Shown here: one piece after another, positions 36,901 through 44,157 of the stretch
How the letters are laid out: every line of letters begins with the position of its first letter
Position numbering within the stretch: position 1 is the first letter of the stretch
NCBI GenBank assembly: GCA_017306865.1
Contig: JAFKHH010000014.1
Span: 434,001 to 498,000 of the forward strand
Direction of reading: 5' to 3'
Length of the DNA stretch: 64,000 nt
Source of the DNA: Filimonas sp.
GTDB lineage: Bacteria; Bacteroidota; Bacteroidia; Chitinophagales; Chitinophagaceae
Notes under the pieces: model-generated
What the model was told of the DNA's origin: nothing
The model's database searches: none
The model's input: the letters and a program-made list of their open reading frames with translations, nothing else
Made by a program: the position numbers and the translations under genes

Positions 36901-37364
36901 GTGAATCGTATCGCGCGCGCGTACTGGATGTACGTAACTGGTTTGAATTTTGGGCAGATGAGAAGTTCCGCAATACGAACGAGCTGAAGAAAACGTATCG
37001 CCAGATGGGACAATTATCTGGCGGCGAAAAAGCTCAATTGACTTACACTATTCTATGTAGCGCTATTGCATACCAGTTTGGTATTACGCGCGAAGGAAAG
37101 AACAGTAAGAGCCTGCGCTTTATAGCAGTAGATGAGAGCTTCAGTAACCAGGATGAGGAAAAAGCAACTTACCTGATGGAACTTTGTAAACAATTGCACT
37201 TACAGTTGCTGGTAGTTACGCCAAGTGATAAGATCCAGATTGTGCAAGACTTTATTGCACATGTACACTTAGCACAGCGTGTGCAGAACAGGCACAGCAT
37301 TTTGTACAATATGACGATAAAGGAATTGCAGGAGAAGTTTGAGGTGGAGAAATCGTTGAATTAA
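33966..37364 (+). CDS. jetC: SMC/MukB-like ATPase JetC (MksB)
   Basis: The 1132-residue SMC-type ATPase of the Jet/Mks condensin. Walker A TGSNGSGKTTFVDALL lies at about residues 45-60; two long coiled-coil arms (about 250-450 and 640-880) flank a hinge region (about 470-600); the signature LSGGEKAQLTY is at about 1017; Walker B LRFIAVDESFSNQD is at about 1050. All ATPase motifs are intact, so it should be active. In type I Wadjet, JetC with JetAB extrudes plasmid DNA and hands it to the JetD nuclease. No jetD follows: a strong terminator lies 50 bp downstream and the next gene is rmlD on the opposite strand. Confidence 0.92.
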   Translation: MQLNVFSTDNQKSGFRLQYMEVYNWGTFDEHVHSIRPMGETSLLTGSNGSGKTTFVDALLTLIVPEKKYRFYNQSSGSEKKGDRTEDSYVLGGYGTINSESLGTTKTLYLRENKEEAYSILLAHFANEAEQFVTLFQVRYFSGGDMVKKFAIAHKPLHIETDFKPFDTGGNWKKRIDQQYNKGSRKQVEWFDAASKYAQRMVEVLGMQSIQALSLFNQTVGIKVLGNLDEFIRMHMLEPRNMEEEFSDLKKHLGTLLDAQRNIEKAEEQIKLLKTLEQHYTEYTTFQQRIDDAKQQSQTATIWNSYTKNHLLSQAIEVHETEIVAQKQQLDVCKKALESLQEQERTTRNELENNKAGQRLQQLENDLKDLNERLLQTEKNFAVFSDWCTTLHMEETSPTDEAGYKRVLGEARKAKLTLEREQRLNDDDDFDAKNILKRSEEERDTVERELNVLLQSKNNIPGHLIAVRKEICNALKLDTNDLPFAGELMQVKHTELDWEPALEKLLHGFALRLLVSDKHYKKVNKFVNNTNLRSRLVYYHVTESALIQHAEEDAIYHKLAFHPEHKLGKWVEQQVIRQFDYIALEDEKTLDRYDKAITINGLIKNRDRHEKDDRPDRNDAGRYVMGWNNEKKKEAYIKRRDALVLQIGSANETLQRCKRRAERLQKQAHALLRLEEHDGFAVINVQGMQRNSRTIEEQMEALKGSSNQLKTLTKQLDAIHKQLTEKDEERSSLERAIALKEDKQQDMVQQQNILQPLLEQVTENDKDFLLSFQQTHTDLLSSVTLENIDEKYTTLKEKINGSFSRLQDAVHKEENSLNKSINRIKNPPIDIQQRFPDWTGDVQLLADDAKYAIEYIEWLQKLETENLPKHKKDFENFITTTMTYKIGGLNEEMEKWEREIKSNVTRLNESLNGINFNRLPDTFIQLGIRPVNDTTIKAFRSKLLEALPQASNWQQSSFEEKAKHFREKVQPLINSLDESESYRARVLDVRNWFEFWADEKFRNTNELKKTYRQMGQLSGGEKAQLTYTILCSAIAYQFGITREGKNSKSLRFIAVDESFSNQDEEKATYLMELCKQLHLQLLVVTPSDKIQIVQDFIAHVHLAQRVQNRHSILYNMTIKELQEKFEVEKSLN

Positions 37365-37414
37365 TTTTTTTACCGCGAAGACGGGGAGAACGGAGAGTTG
37401 CGCGGAGATATTTT

Positions 37415-37453
37415 AGAATATCCATATCTGTCAGATATGGATATTCTTTTTTT
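37415..37453 (+). terminator. jetC terminator
   Basis: GAATATCCATATCTG (37416-37430) and its exact complement (37432-37446) form a 15-bp stem followed by seven T residues. It ends the jet operon 51 bp after the jetC stop. Confidence 0.88.
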
Positions 37454-37472
37454 CTACTATCGTCATACAATG

Positions 37473-37509
37473 GCTGTTCGACATGTTAGCGTAGCGTATG
37501 TCGAACAGC
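37473..37509. repeat. 12-bp perfect hairpin
   Basis: GCTGTTCGACAT (37473-37484) pairs with ATGTCGAACAGC (37498-37509) around a 13-nt loop. It is the second of three consecutive hairpins. Confidence 0.7.
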
Positions 37510-37515
37510 ATAAAA

Positions 37516-37556
37516 GACAAAGGTGGTCCACTTTTAGAAAGTGGACCACCTTTGTC
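37516..37556. terminator. 19-bp perfect hairpin, likely rmlD-side terminator
   Basis: GACAAAGGTGGTCCACTTT pairs exactly with 37538-37556 around TAG. It lies downstream of rmlD on the minus strand and of the jet terminator on the plus strand. T residues occur on one side only weakly. Confidence 0.6.
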
Positions 37557-37565
37557 CTTTGAGAA

Positions 37566-37631
37566 ACTTCGCCTTGGTTCGTGTCCCCACGAATCAATAA
37601 ACTGCTGGCGCGTGAAGACACGCGCCAGGGC
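37566..37631. repeat. Dispersed repeat shared with 58412-58475
   Basis: ACTTCGCCTTGGTTCGTGTC and GGCGCGTGAAGACACGCGCC match the reverse complement of 58412-58475 with a few differences. The segment is a compound palindrome (GGTTCGTG/CACGAA; GGCGCGTG/CACGCGCC). Confidence 0.65.
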
Positions 37632-37638
37632 AAACAAT

Positions 37639-38523
37639 TTATCCATTTAACAATGCAGCCATGCATTCCTTCAAACTCTCTCTCCACTCAGGCAACTTTA
37701 CACCATATACTTCTTTAATCTTTTCCGTATTCATTACAGAATAAGCCGGACGTTTTGCCGGAGTTGGATAACCGGATGTTGGAATACCGTTTACCGCACA
37801 GTTCAGGTCTGCAATTTCTTTGATAGCTACTGCAAAATCAAACCAGGAGATAACGCCGCTATTGCTGAAATGGTAAAATCCATTTTCTACCTTGCCTGTT
37901 TGTTGTATTTGCCGTACCACTTTCATAATGGCAATAGCCAGGTCGCGCGCATACGTAGGTGAACCTACCTGGTCATTTACCACACTGATCGACTCGCGCT
38001 CCTTCATCAAACGAAGCATTGTTTTTACAAAGTTGTGCCCATGTGTACTATATACCCATGATGTACGGATGATAACGGTGTTAGGGCCATTATGTGCAAT
38101 CGCCTTTTCCTCTCCTATCAGTTTAGAATATCCGTAGTAGTTCACCGGATCCGTTGTTTCATCCGGTTCGTATGGTGCTGTTCCATTACCATTGAAAACA
38201 TAATCCGTAGAGATATGGATCAGCTTTGTGCCATACGCTTTGCAACACTCGGCAATGATACCTACTGCTGTTGCATTGATAGCCAATGCAAGATCTTTAT
38301 CTGTCTCTGCCTTATCTACCGCCGTGTATGCCGCACAGTTGATGAAAAAAGCTGGCTTGTGCTTTTCAAACTCTGCTCTTACTTGCGCTGCATTTGTAAT
38401 ATCCAGTTCTTCCCTATCTGTAAACACATACTCAAACTGAGAATTGGCTGCAACCTGCTGTTGCAATTCATATCCTAGTTGCCCTTTCGATCCTGATACA
38501 ATAATTACCGGTGTATTGTTCAT
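37639..38523 (-). CDS. rmlD: dTDP-4-dehydrorhamnose reductase
   Basis: A 294-residue short-chain dehydrogenase/reductase making dTDP-L-rhamnose, the last step of the RmlABCD pathway. Evidence: N-terminal nucleotide-binding VSGSKGQLGYELQQ, DREELDIT, the STDYVFNG motif, the catalytic YYGYSKLIGE (Tyr-x3-Lys), RTSWVYS, and VNDQVGSPTYARDLA. The ATG at 38523 is correct: the upstream extension (MTIHNSLLTISPKKH) is translated family C repeat. rmlA, rmlB and rmlC are not in this window. It lies beside a nucleotide-sugar dehydrogenase and an aminotransferase, a surface-polysaccharide context. Confidence 0.93.
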   Translation of the reverse strand: MNNTPVIIVSGSKGQLGYELQQQVAANSQFEYVFTDREELDITNAAQVRAEFEKHKPAFFINCAAYTAVDKAETDKDLALAINATAVGIIAECCKAYGTKLIHISTDYVFNGNGTAPYEPDETTDPVNYYGYSKLIGEEKAIAHNGPNTVIIRTSWVYSTHGHNFVKTMLRLMKERESISVVNDQVGSPTYARDLAIAIMKVVRQIQQTGKVENGFYHFSNSGVISWFDFAVAIKEIADLNCAVNGIPTSGYPTPAKRPAYSVMNTEKIKEVYGVKLPEWRESLKECMAALLNG

Positions 38524-38547
38524 AGTATGTTTTTTGGGTGAAATGGT

Positions 38548-38680
38548 GAGTAGTGAATTGTGAATGGTCAATGGTGAAAGCTGCTATCCACTTTTAAAAT
38601 AGTAAACTATACTATTTGAAATTAACGTAGCTGTTTTCACAATTCATTATTGACTACTCACCATTTCACTATTTTCTCCA
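38548..38680. repeat. Family C inverted repeat
   Basis: GTGAGTAGTGAATTGTGAAT at the left faces CACAATTCATTATTGACTAC and TCACCATTTCAC at the right. It fills the gap between rmlD and the dehydrogenase gene; inside is ACTTTTAAAATAGTAAAC. Confidence 0.65.
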
Positions 38681-38685
38681 TTCAC

Positions 38686-39975
38686 CTATAAGCTCCAATA
38701 TTGTCTTGAAGTAATTTTATTTCTATACAATCCTTTAATGTCTGTTACCAGTGCATGCGGCTTGGTGATAGATGCAAAATAAGCATCGTCCAGTTGCAGG
38801 TATTCATCATGCGATACTGTTATGATAACTGCATCGTAATCCTTCCCCTGCGTTTCTACAAGACCAAAGCCATATTCATGCTTCAGCTCATCAGAGTCTG
38901 CCAGCGGATCATTTACATCCACATTCAGGTAATACGATTGCAGGCTCTTTACTACATCAGCTACTTTGGAGTTGCGTATATCCGTTACATTCTCTTTGAA
39001 CGTTGCGCCCAGCACCAGCACCTTCGCCTCTTTTACATTACCGCTGTTGAGAATAATATGCTGCAACACTTTCTTTGCTACATACGCGCCCATGCCGTCA
39101 TTGATCTGGCGGCCTGCGAGGATCACTTTTGAGCTGTATCCTAACTCAGCCGCTTTGTAGGTAAGATAGTAAGGATCTACGCCGATGCAGTGTCCGCCAA
39201 CAAGCCCCGGATAAAACTTCAGGAAGTTCCATTTAGTACCTGCCGCTTCCAGCACTTCAAACGTGTTGATGTTCATTTTGTCAAAGATGATTGACAACTC
39301 ATTCATCAATGCAATATTCAGATCCCGTTGTGTATTCTCAATGATCTTTGCAGCTTCCGCTACTTTGATAGAAGATGCACGATGTACGCCTGCTTTCACT
39401 ACCAGCTCATATACCTTAGCAATTACGTCCAATGACTCCGCATCGCAGCCAGAAACTACTTTTACAATGCTTGACAGCGTATGCTTTTTGTCTCCGGGGT
39501 TAATCCTTTCCGGTGAGTAACCGATCTTGAAATCGGCACACACTTTCAGGCCGCTTAACCGCTCTATAATAGGTAAGCAATCTTCTTCAGTACAACCCGG
39601 ATATACGGTTGATTCATATACCACGTAGTCGCCCTTCTTAATTACTTTACCGATGGTTTCAGAAGCGCGTGTTACAGGGATCAGATCAGGTACATTATGA
39701 TCGTCTACCGGTGTAGGCACAGCTACAATAAAAAATGTAGCCTCGCGTAATACATCCAAAGAATTGGTAAACGTAATATCACATCCTTCAAACGCCTCTT
39801 TATCCAATTCGTTGCTTGGATCTATATGATTGCGCATCATCTCTACACGCTGTTCATTAATGTCAAAGCCAATTACAGATACGTGTTTTGCCATTTCCAA
39901 CGCTATCGGCAGTCCTACATAGCCAAGCCCGATCACCGCCAGCTTGTTCTGTTTGGACACAAGAGATTGATACAT
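38686..39975 (-). CDS. UDP-sugar 6-dehydrogenase (UDP-HexNAc type)
   Basis: A 429-residue NAD-dependent nucleotide-sugar dehydrogenase oxidising C6 of a UDP-sugar to a uronic acid. Features: Rossmann VIGLGYVGLPIALEMAK near residue 15, VAVPTPVDD, ESTVYPGCTEE, SPERINPGDKKHTL, central helix lysine in KVAEAAKIIENTQRDLNIAL, and the catalytic Cys in GGHCIGVDPYYL near 266. The pattern (SPERINPGD, YPGCTEED) is that of the WbpA/TviB UDP-N-acetylhexosamine group rather than UDP-glucose dehydrogenase. It lies 41 bp after the DegT aminotransferase and is probably in one transcript with it and rmlD. Confidence 0.92.
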   Translation of the reverse strand: MYQSLVSKQNKLAVIGLGYVGLPIALEMAKHVSVIGFDINEQRVEMMRNHIDPSNELDKEAFEGCDITFTNSLDVLREATFFIVAVPTPVDDHNVPDLIPVTRASETIGKVIKKGDYVVYESTVYPGCTEEDCLPIIERLSGLKVCADFKIGYSPERINPGDKKHTLSSIVKVVSGCDAESLDVIAKVYELVVKAGVHRASSIKVAEAAKIIENTQRDLNIALMNELSIIFDKMNINTFEVLEAAGTKWNFLKFYPGLVGGHCIGVDPYYLTYKAAELGYSSKVILAGRQINDGMGAYVAKKVLQHIILNSGNVKEAKVLVLGATFKENVTDIRNSKVADVVKSLQSYYLNVDVNDPLADSDELKHEYGFGLVETQGKDYDAVIITVSHDEYLQLDDAYFASITKPHALVTDIKGLYRNKITSRQYWSL

Positions 39976-40016
39976 TTTTCAGAAGTTTTGGTTGTTATAA
40001 AGGTTTTTTATTTGGA

Positions 40017-41147
40017 TTACTTAGTAATAAACTCAATTACGGCAGATGCGATATAGCCCAGTTGCTCTTCGTCCAGCTCCGTGTGCATCGGTAATGAGAT
40101 CACACGCTCTGTAAGCCAGTCCGTATGTTTCAGTTCATACTGCGGCAGGCCGAAGGAGCTAAACATATTCTGCTTGTGGCCCGGTACAGGGTAATAGATC
40201 ATAGACGGAACCTGTTTTTCCGCCAGGAATTTATTCAGCGCATCCCTGTCTACTCCCTCCAGCACCAGCGTGTACTGGTGAAACACGTGATTGGTATATG
40301 GCGCAATATAAGGTGTGGTTATTTCCGGAATGTTAGTAAATGCTTTATTGTAAAATGCGGCGGCTTTATTTCTTGCAGCAATATACTCATCCAGTTTTCT
40401 CAGCTTAATGTTCAGTATAGCCGCTTGTATTGTATCCAGCCTGGAGTTACAGCCTACCAGGTCATGGTAGTAACGCTGACTTTGTCCATGATTTGCGATC
40501 ATGCGCAGTTTGTTTGCCAGCAGATCATCGTTGGTAAAAATAGCACCCGCATCACCATACGCACCCAGGTTTTTAGAAGGGAAGAAAGAAGTAGTGCCGA
40601 TGGTGCCGATAGTGCCGGTTTTTTTCTTAGTACCGTCACTGAATGTATAGTCACAACCTATTGCCTGTGCATTATCTTCTATTACGTATAAATTATGCTT
40701 GCTCGCAATCTTCATGATCTCTTCCATATTGGCAGCCTGTCCATATAGATGCACCGGTACAATTGCTTTTGTTTTGGGTGTAATCGCTTTTTCCAAAGCC
40801 ACCGGATCTATACAGAATGTTTTCGGATCCACCTCTACAAATACAGGTGTCAGCCTCAATAAAGCTACTACCTCGGTAGTCGCAATAAAAGTAAACGAAG
40901 GCGTGATCACCTCATCGCCCGGCTGCAGGTCCAGCGCCATCATAGCCATTTGCAGTGCATCTGTACCGTTTGCGCACGGGATCACATGCTTCACATCCAG
41001 GTAAGCAGACAAGCTATCACATAACTCCTGTACAGGTTTACCATTTATGTAAGCCGAACTCTCCAGCACATTCAGCACAGCCTCGTTTATTTCAGTTTTA
41101 ATTGCGTTGTATTGAGTCTTTAAATCCACCATCTGTATTGGCCTCAT
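40017..41147 (-). CDS. DegT/DnrJ/EryC1/StrS aminotransferase (WbpE-like)
   Basis: A 376-residue PLP-dependent sugar aminotransferase. Evidence: MVDLKTQYNAIKTEINEAV start, CANGTDALQMAM, DEVITPSFTFIATTE, VIEDNAQAIGCDY and the PLP lysine in FFPSKNLGAYGDAGAI near 190. Such enzymes aminate a UDP- or dTDP-keto sugar; with the adjacent UDP-HexNAc dehydrogenase, a 3-amino-uronate route like WbpA-WbpE is suggested, but WbpB and WbpD partners are not here. The start could be 41147 or 41132 (MVDLK). A TAnnTTTG element (TAGCTTTG) precedes it on the minus strand. Confidence 0.92.
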   Translation of the reverse strand: MRPIQMVDLKTQYNAIKTEINEAVLNVLESSAYINGKPVQELCDSLSAYLDVKHVIPCANGTDALQMAMMALDLQPGDEVITPSFTFIATTEVVALLRLTPVFVEVDPKTFCIDPVALEKAITPKTKAIVPVHLYGQAANMEEIMKIASKHNLYVIEDNAQAIGCDYTFSDGTKKKTGTIGTIGTTSFFPSKNLGAYGDAGAIFTNDDLLANKLRMIANHGQSQRYYHDLVGCNSRLDTIQAAILNIKLRKLDEYIAARNKAAAFYNKAFTNIPEITTPYIAPYTNHVFHQYTLVLEGVDRDALNKFLAEKQVPSMIYYPVPGHKQNMFSSFGLPQYELKHTDWLTERVISLPMHTELDEEQLGYIASAVIEFITK

Positions 41148-41169
41148 ATATCACTATTTTAAGTGCCGG

Positions 41170-41177
41170 CAAAGCTA
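41170..41177 (-). promoter_or_regulatory. Candidate -7 element of the polysaccharide genes
   Basis: Minus-strand TAGCTTTG matches TAnnTTTG; TTGG at about the -33 distance (41196-41199). It is located 23 bp before the aminotransferase start. Confidence 0.5.
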
Positions 41178-41227
41178 GCTCAAAAAGCGGTCAATCCAAT
41201 GTTGGATTTCACAGGCGGTAGAGGATA

Positions 41228-41308
41228 AAGTACTAAGTACGAGGTACCAAGTACAAAATAGCAAAGAAGCCTATCCTTTCCTACTTAGTACCTCGTACTT
41301 AGTACTTT
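41228..41308. repeat. Family B inverted repeat upstream of waaA
   Basis: The 27-nt arms 41228-41254 and 41282-41308 are complementary with one mismatch and are made of GTAC words (AAGTACTAAGTACGAGGTAC). The loop is 27 nt. It sits between the divergent aminotransferase and waaA genes. Confidence 0.85.
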
Positions 41309-41341
41309 GTACTTAAAATGGCCTTTCTTTGTATATCATCT

Positions 41342-42601
41342 ATGAGTAAAATATTCTATAACATTTTTACGTGGTTATATCCATTTTTCGCATCGCTGAT
41401 AGCGCCGTTTAATGCAAAGGCAAAAAAATGGCTGTCGGGCAGGAAAGATATTTTTGAAACAATAGAGCATGCGTTGGATAAAGATAGCAGGCCGGTCATA
41501 TGGATGCACTGCGCTTCACTCGGCGAGTTCGAACAAGGCCGTCCCTTGCTGGAAGAGCTAAGGGCTAATTACCCTTCCTATGCCATTGTGCTTACCTTTT
41601 TCTCTCCTTCCGGTTATGAAGTGCAAAAAGGGTATAAAGGAGCAGACTATATTTTTTACCTACCTATGGACAATGAAACGAATGCCAGGCGCTTTCTTGA
41701 CCTCGTAAATCCTGCATTGGTTATTTTTATCAAATACGAATTCTGGTATTATTACCTCACAGAAATAAAGAAGCGCAACATCCCTTGCCTGCTCGTATCA
41801 GCTATCTTCAGGCGCAACCAGCCTTTTTTCAAATGGTATGGTGGCTTCCACCAGGAAATGCTTGCATGTTTTACCTATTGTTTTGTACAAAATGAAGAAT
41901 CATTACAATTGCTGAATGGCATTGGCTACACAGCCACATACCTTGCCGGGGATACGCGGTTTGACAGGGTTATACAAATAGCAGAACGTTTTGAACCTAT
42001 AGAAAGCATAGCCGCCTTTTGTGGCGACGCAAAGGTTATAGTTGCTGGCAGCACATGGACAGAGGATGATAAGGAGCTAGACCATTTTGCCAATACACGT
42101 CCTGATGTACGCTTCATTATTGCACCACATAACATTGGAGAAGACAGGCTGAAAGAATGCCTGCAATTATATAAGTCAGCCGTTCTTTACTCTGAATGGA
42201 TTAAATCTGCCAATACTTCCCCTTCCTCTTTCAATACACTGATCATTGACAACATTGGTATGTTAAGCCGCCTTTACCATTATGCCACCATCGCCTTTAT
42301 AGGCGGAGGCTTTGGAGCTGAAGGCATACACAATGCACTGGAAGCTGCGGTGTACAGCAAAGCTGTGGTATTCGGCCCTGTCTATGATAAATATGCAGAA
42401 GCAATAGAGCTGGTGGAAAAAGGGGGTGCATTCCCGGTAAATGATGCGCTGGAACTGGAAAAGAAATTAAGTGAACTATTGAATAATGCTGCTGCATATA
42501 ACAACGCCTGTCATGTTGCCGGCGCTTACGTGGCAGCCAAGACAGGCGCTACTAAAAAAATTATTCAATTCATTCACGCAAACCGTCTTCTTACCAACTG
42601 A
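41342..42601 (+). CDS. waaA: 3-deoxy-D-manno-octulosonic acid transferase
   Basis: A 419-residue inner-membrane-associated glycosyltransferase attaching Kdo to lipid A precursor. Evidence: N-terminal hydrophobic anchor (YNIFTWLYPFFASLIAPF), WMHCASLGEFEQGRPLLEEL with the catalytic Glu, LTFFSPSGYEV, FIKYEFWYYYL, AGDTRFDRV, and the CMP-Kdo-binding FIGGGFGAEGIHNALEAA near residue 323. The ATG at 41342 (MSKIFYN) is preferred to 41318 because the extra residues come from the gap. The 3' end overlaps the convergent gene by 28 bp. Confidence 0.93.
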   Translation: MSKIFYNIFTWLYPFFASLIAPFNAKAKKWLSGRKDIFETIEHALDKDSRPVIWMHCASLGEFEQGRPLLEELRANYPSYAIVLTFFSPSGYEVQKGYKGADYIFYLPMDNETNARRFLDLVNPALVIFIKYEFWYYYLTEIKKRNIPCLLVSAIFRRNQPFFKWYGGFHQEMLACFTYCFVQNEESLQLLNGIGYTATYLAGDTRFDRVIQIAERFEPIESIAAFCGDAKVIVAGSTWTEDDKELDHFANTRPDVRFIIAPHNIGEDRLKECLQLYKSAVLYSEWIKSANTSPSSFNTLIIDNIGMLSRLYHYATIAFIGGGFGAEGIHNALEAAVYSKAVVFGPVYDKYAEAIELVEKGGAFPVNDALELEKKLSELLNNAAAYNNACHVAGAYVAAKTGATKKIIQFIHANRLLTN

Positions 42602-43341
42602 TCAAAATGATGTACAGTATCACTGTTATCATTCCAACCCAGTTTCAGCTTCAGCTCACGTTGTATCCAATATTGCGCTTCAGGGAAAATATTAAATCCA
42701 TTAATGGTTTTGATGCTCCTTTCATACATGGTTTCATCACCACGGAACAGTTCGTTGATGAATAAGTAACGGTCATTTATACCAATGGCCTTTTTCAGAT
42801 CGCGGATTGGTGCCTCATGCAGCATGGAAGCCAATTCTATTTTCTCTACGCGCAACTTTTCGTTCAGGCTTTCCTTGTTGTCATTTATCGTATCGTTTAG
42901 CTCTACACTCTCTTTGGGCTGCAAAGAAAGTGTGGGCACATCACGTACCGGGTCATAATTAAACGATGGCTGTGGTACCGGTGCATCATCCTTCACTGCA
43001 CGCAGCACAGGTTCCGGCGCTTTTTCCGGTTCTTTCACTTCTTCTATTACTTCAACAACCTTCGGCTCTTCTATCTCTATTGTTTCCACAACAGGATGTA
43101 TTGCTTCAGGTATAATAGTGATATCTTTTGCAGCTTTAGCTATTTCTTCGGTTATCACAAGTACGTTATGTGTAACGGGAAGTACAACAGCAATTTTTTT
43201 ACCAGTCGTTTCAGTCACTTGTTGCTTTGCCTGTTGTAATTCAGCCAAAAGCATTTGAGCAGTTATCAACATGCTGCCGGTTCCGGCCTCCTGCTGATAT
43301 TGTTCAAGTAATTTATGTATGAGAGTGCCAACTCTTTGCAT
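42574..43341 (-). CDS. Conserved hypothetical protein, acidic linker and C-terminal helical domain
   Basis: A 255-residue cytoplasmic protein of unknown function. Residues 1-60 are helical and glutamine-rich (LLEQYQQEAGTGSM). Residues 75-160 are acidic and proline-rich (VEVIEEVKEPEKAPEPV), probably disordered. The C-terminal 80 residues look conserved: PIRDLKKAIGINDRYLFINE, LFRGDETMYERSIKTING and YWIQRELKLKLGW. I recall this C-terminal pattern from Bacteroidota hypothetical proteins but know no function. It is divergent from tdk and overlaps the end of waaA by 28 bp. Confidence 0.75.
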   Translation of the reverse strand: MQRVGTLIHKLLEQYQQEAGTGSMLITAQMLLAELQQAKQQVTETTGKKIAVVLPVTHNVLVITEEIAKAAKDITIIPEAIHPVVETIEIEEPKVVEVIEEVKEPEKAPEPVLRAVKDDAPVPQPSFNYDPVRDVPTLSLQPKESVELNDTINDNKESLNEKLRVEKIELASMLHEAPIRDLKKAIGINDRYLFINELFRGDETMYERSIKTINGFNIFPEAQYWIQRELKLKLGWNDNSDTVHHFDQLVRRRFA

Positions 43342-43421
43342 AGTATTGTACTTTTGGAGCTTATTTAGAAAACGATTATTAAAGTTACTAAGGTTTTTTC
43401 TTCAAACACAAGATTTTACAA

Positions 43422-43988
43422 ATGTTTATAGAGCCTAACATATCTGGTCAAAAGCGTGGTTCGATCGAGGTTGTATGCGGATCTATGTTCAGTGGCAAAA
43501 CAGAAGAGCTGATCAGGCGATTGAAGCGTGCGCGTATTGCCAATATGAAAGTGGAAATTTTCAAACCGGCGATTGATGTACGTTATCACGACACTGAGGT
43601 AGTAAGTCACGACTCCAACTCTATCCAATCTACTCCGATTGATAATTCGCAAACTATTTTGTTGCTTGCGCAGGACGTGGATGTTGTAGGCATTGATGAA
43701 GCCCAGTTTTTTGACAATGAAATTATTCATGTTTGTGAAACTTTAGCTGTGAAAGGGGTCAGAGTGATTGTGGCGGGCTTAGATATGGATTATTTGGGCA
43801 AACCGTTCGGGCCAATGCCTCAATTGCTTGCCATAGCGGACTTTATTACCAAACTACATGCCATTTGTATGAAATGTGGAAGCCTCGCGGCTATTTCTTA
43901 TAGAAAAACTACACAGGACGGGCAGGTTTTACTTGGGGAAAAAGAAACCTACGAGCCGAGATGCAGGCATTGTTATAATGAAGGATGA
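43422..43988 (+). CDS. tdk: Thymidine kinase
   Basis: A 188-residue type II thymidine kinase for nucleoside salvage. Walker [20 protein letters not shown] is at about residues 20-38. Also visible are the Asp-Glu motif [10 protein letters not shown] (about 87-96), the lasso and thymidine loop ISYRKT, and zinc cysteines in CMKCGS and CRHCYNE. Length and motifs are complete. The ATG at 43422 follows an AT-rich leader. It is probably monocistronic, followed by family B repeats. Confidence 0.96.
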   Translation: MFIEPNISGQKRGSIEVVCGSMFSGKTEELIRRLKRARIANMKVEIFKPAIDVRYHDTEVVSHDSNSIQSTPIDNSQTILLLAQDVDVVGIDEAQFFDNEIIHVCETLAVKGVRVIVAGLDMDYLGKPFGPMPQLLAIADFITKLHAICMKCGSLAAISYRKTTQDGQVLLGEKETYEPRCRHCYNEG

Positions 43989-43990
43989 GT

Positions 43991-44157
43991 GGAAGTACAA
44001 AGTACGAGGTACTAAGTACGAAGTGAAGAGAGAGAAGGTGTAAAGAGTAGAAACATTTTAAACACAAAGCGTCAAAGCCCGAAGGGCTTATACCAATGAC
44101 ATCGGGCAACGCCCGATGAACAAATAACAATCAAACAATTCAGCCATTTAGCAATTG
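43991..44157. repeat. Families B and A plus GC-rich mini-hairpins
   Basis: GTACAAAGTACGAGGTAC (family B) is followed by AGCCCGAAGGGCT and CATCGGGCAACGCCCGATG (44100-44118), two tight hairpins, then family A words (CAATCAAACAATTCAGCC) running into the ccmB start. Confidence 0.7.

Noticed and set aside
31339-37560. tRNA-Gln as attachment site of a genomic island carrying jetABC
   Set aside because: No second copy of the tRNA 3' end and no integrase are visible in the window.
41221-41316. Regular GTAC word arrays considered as a CRISPR-like array
   Set aside because: Units are short words without fixed spacers, arranged as inverted rather than direct repeats, and no cas genes are present.
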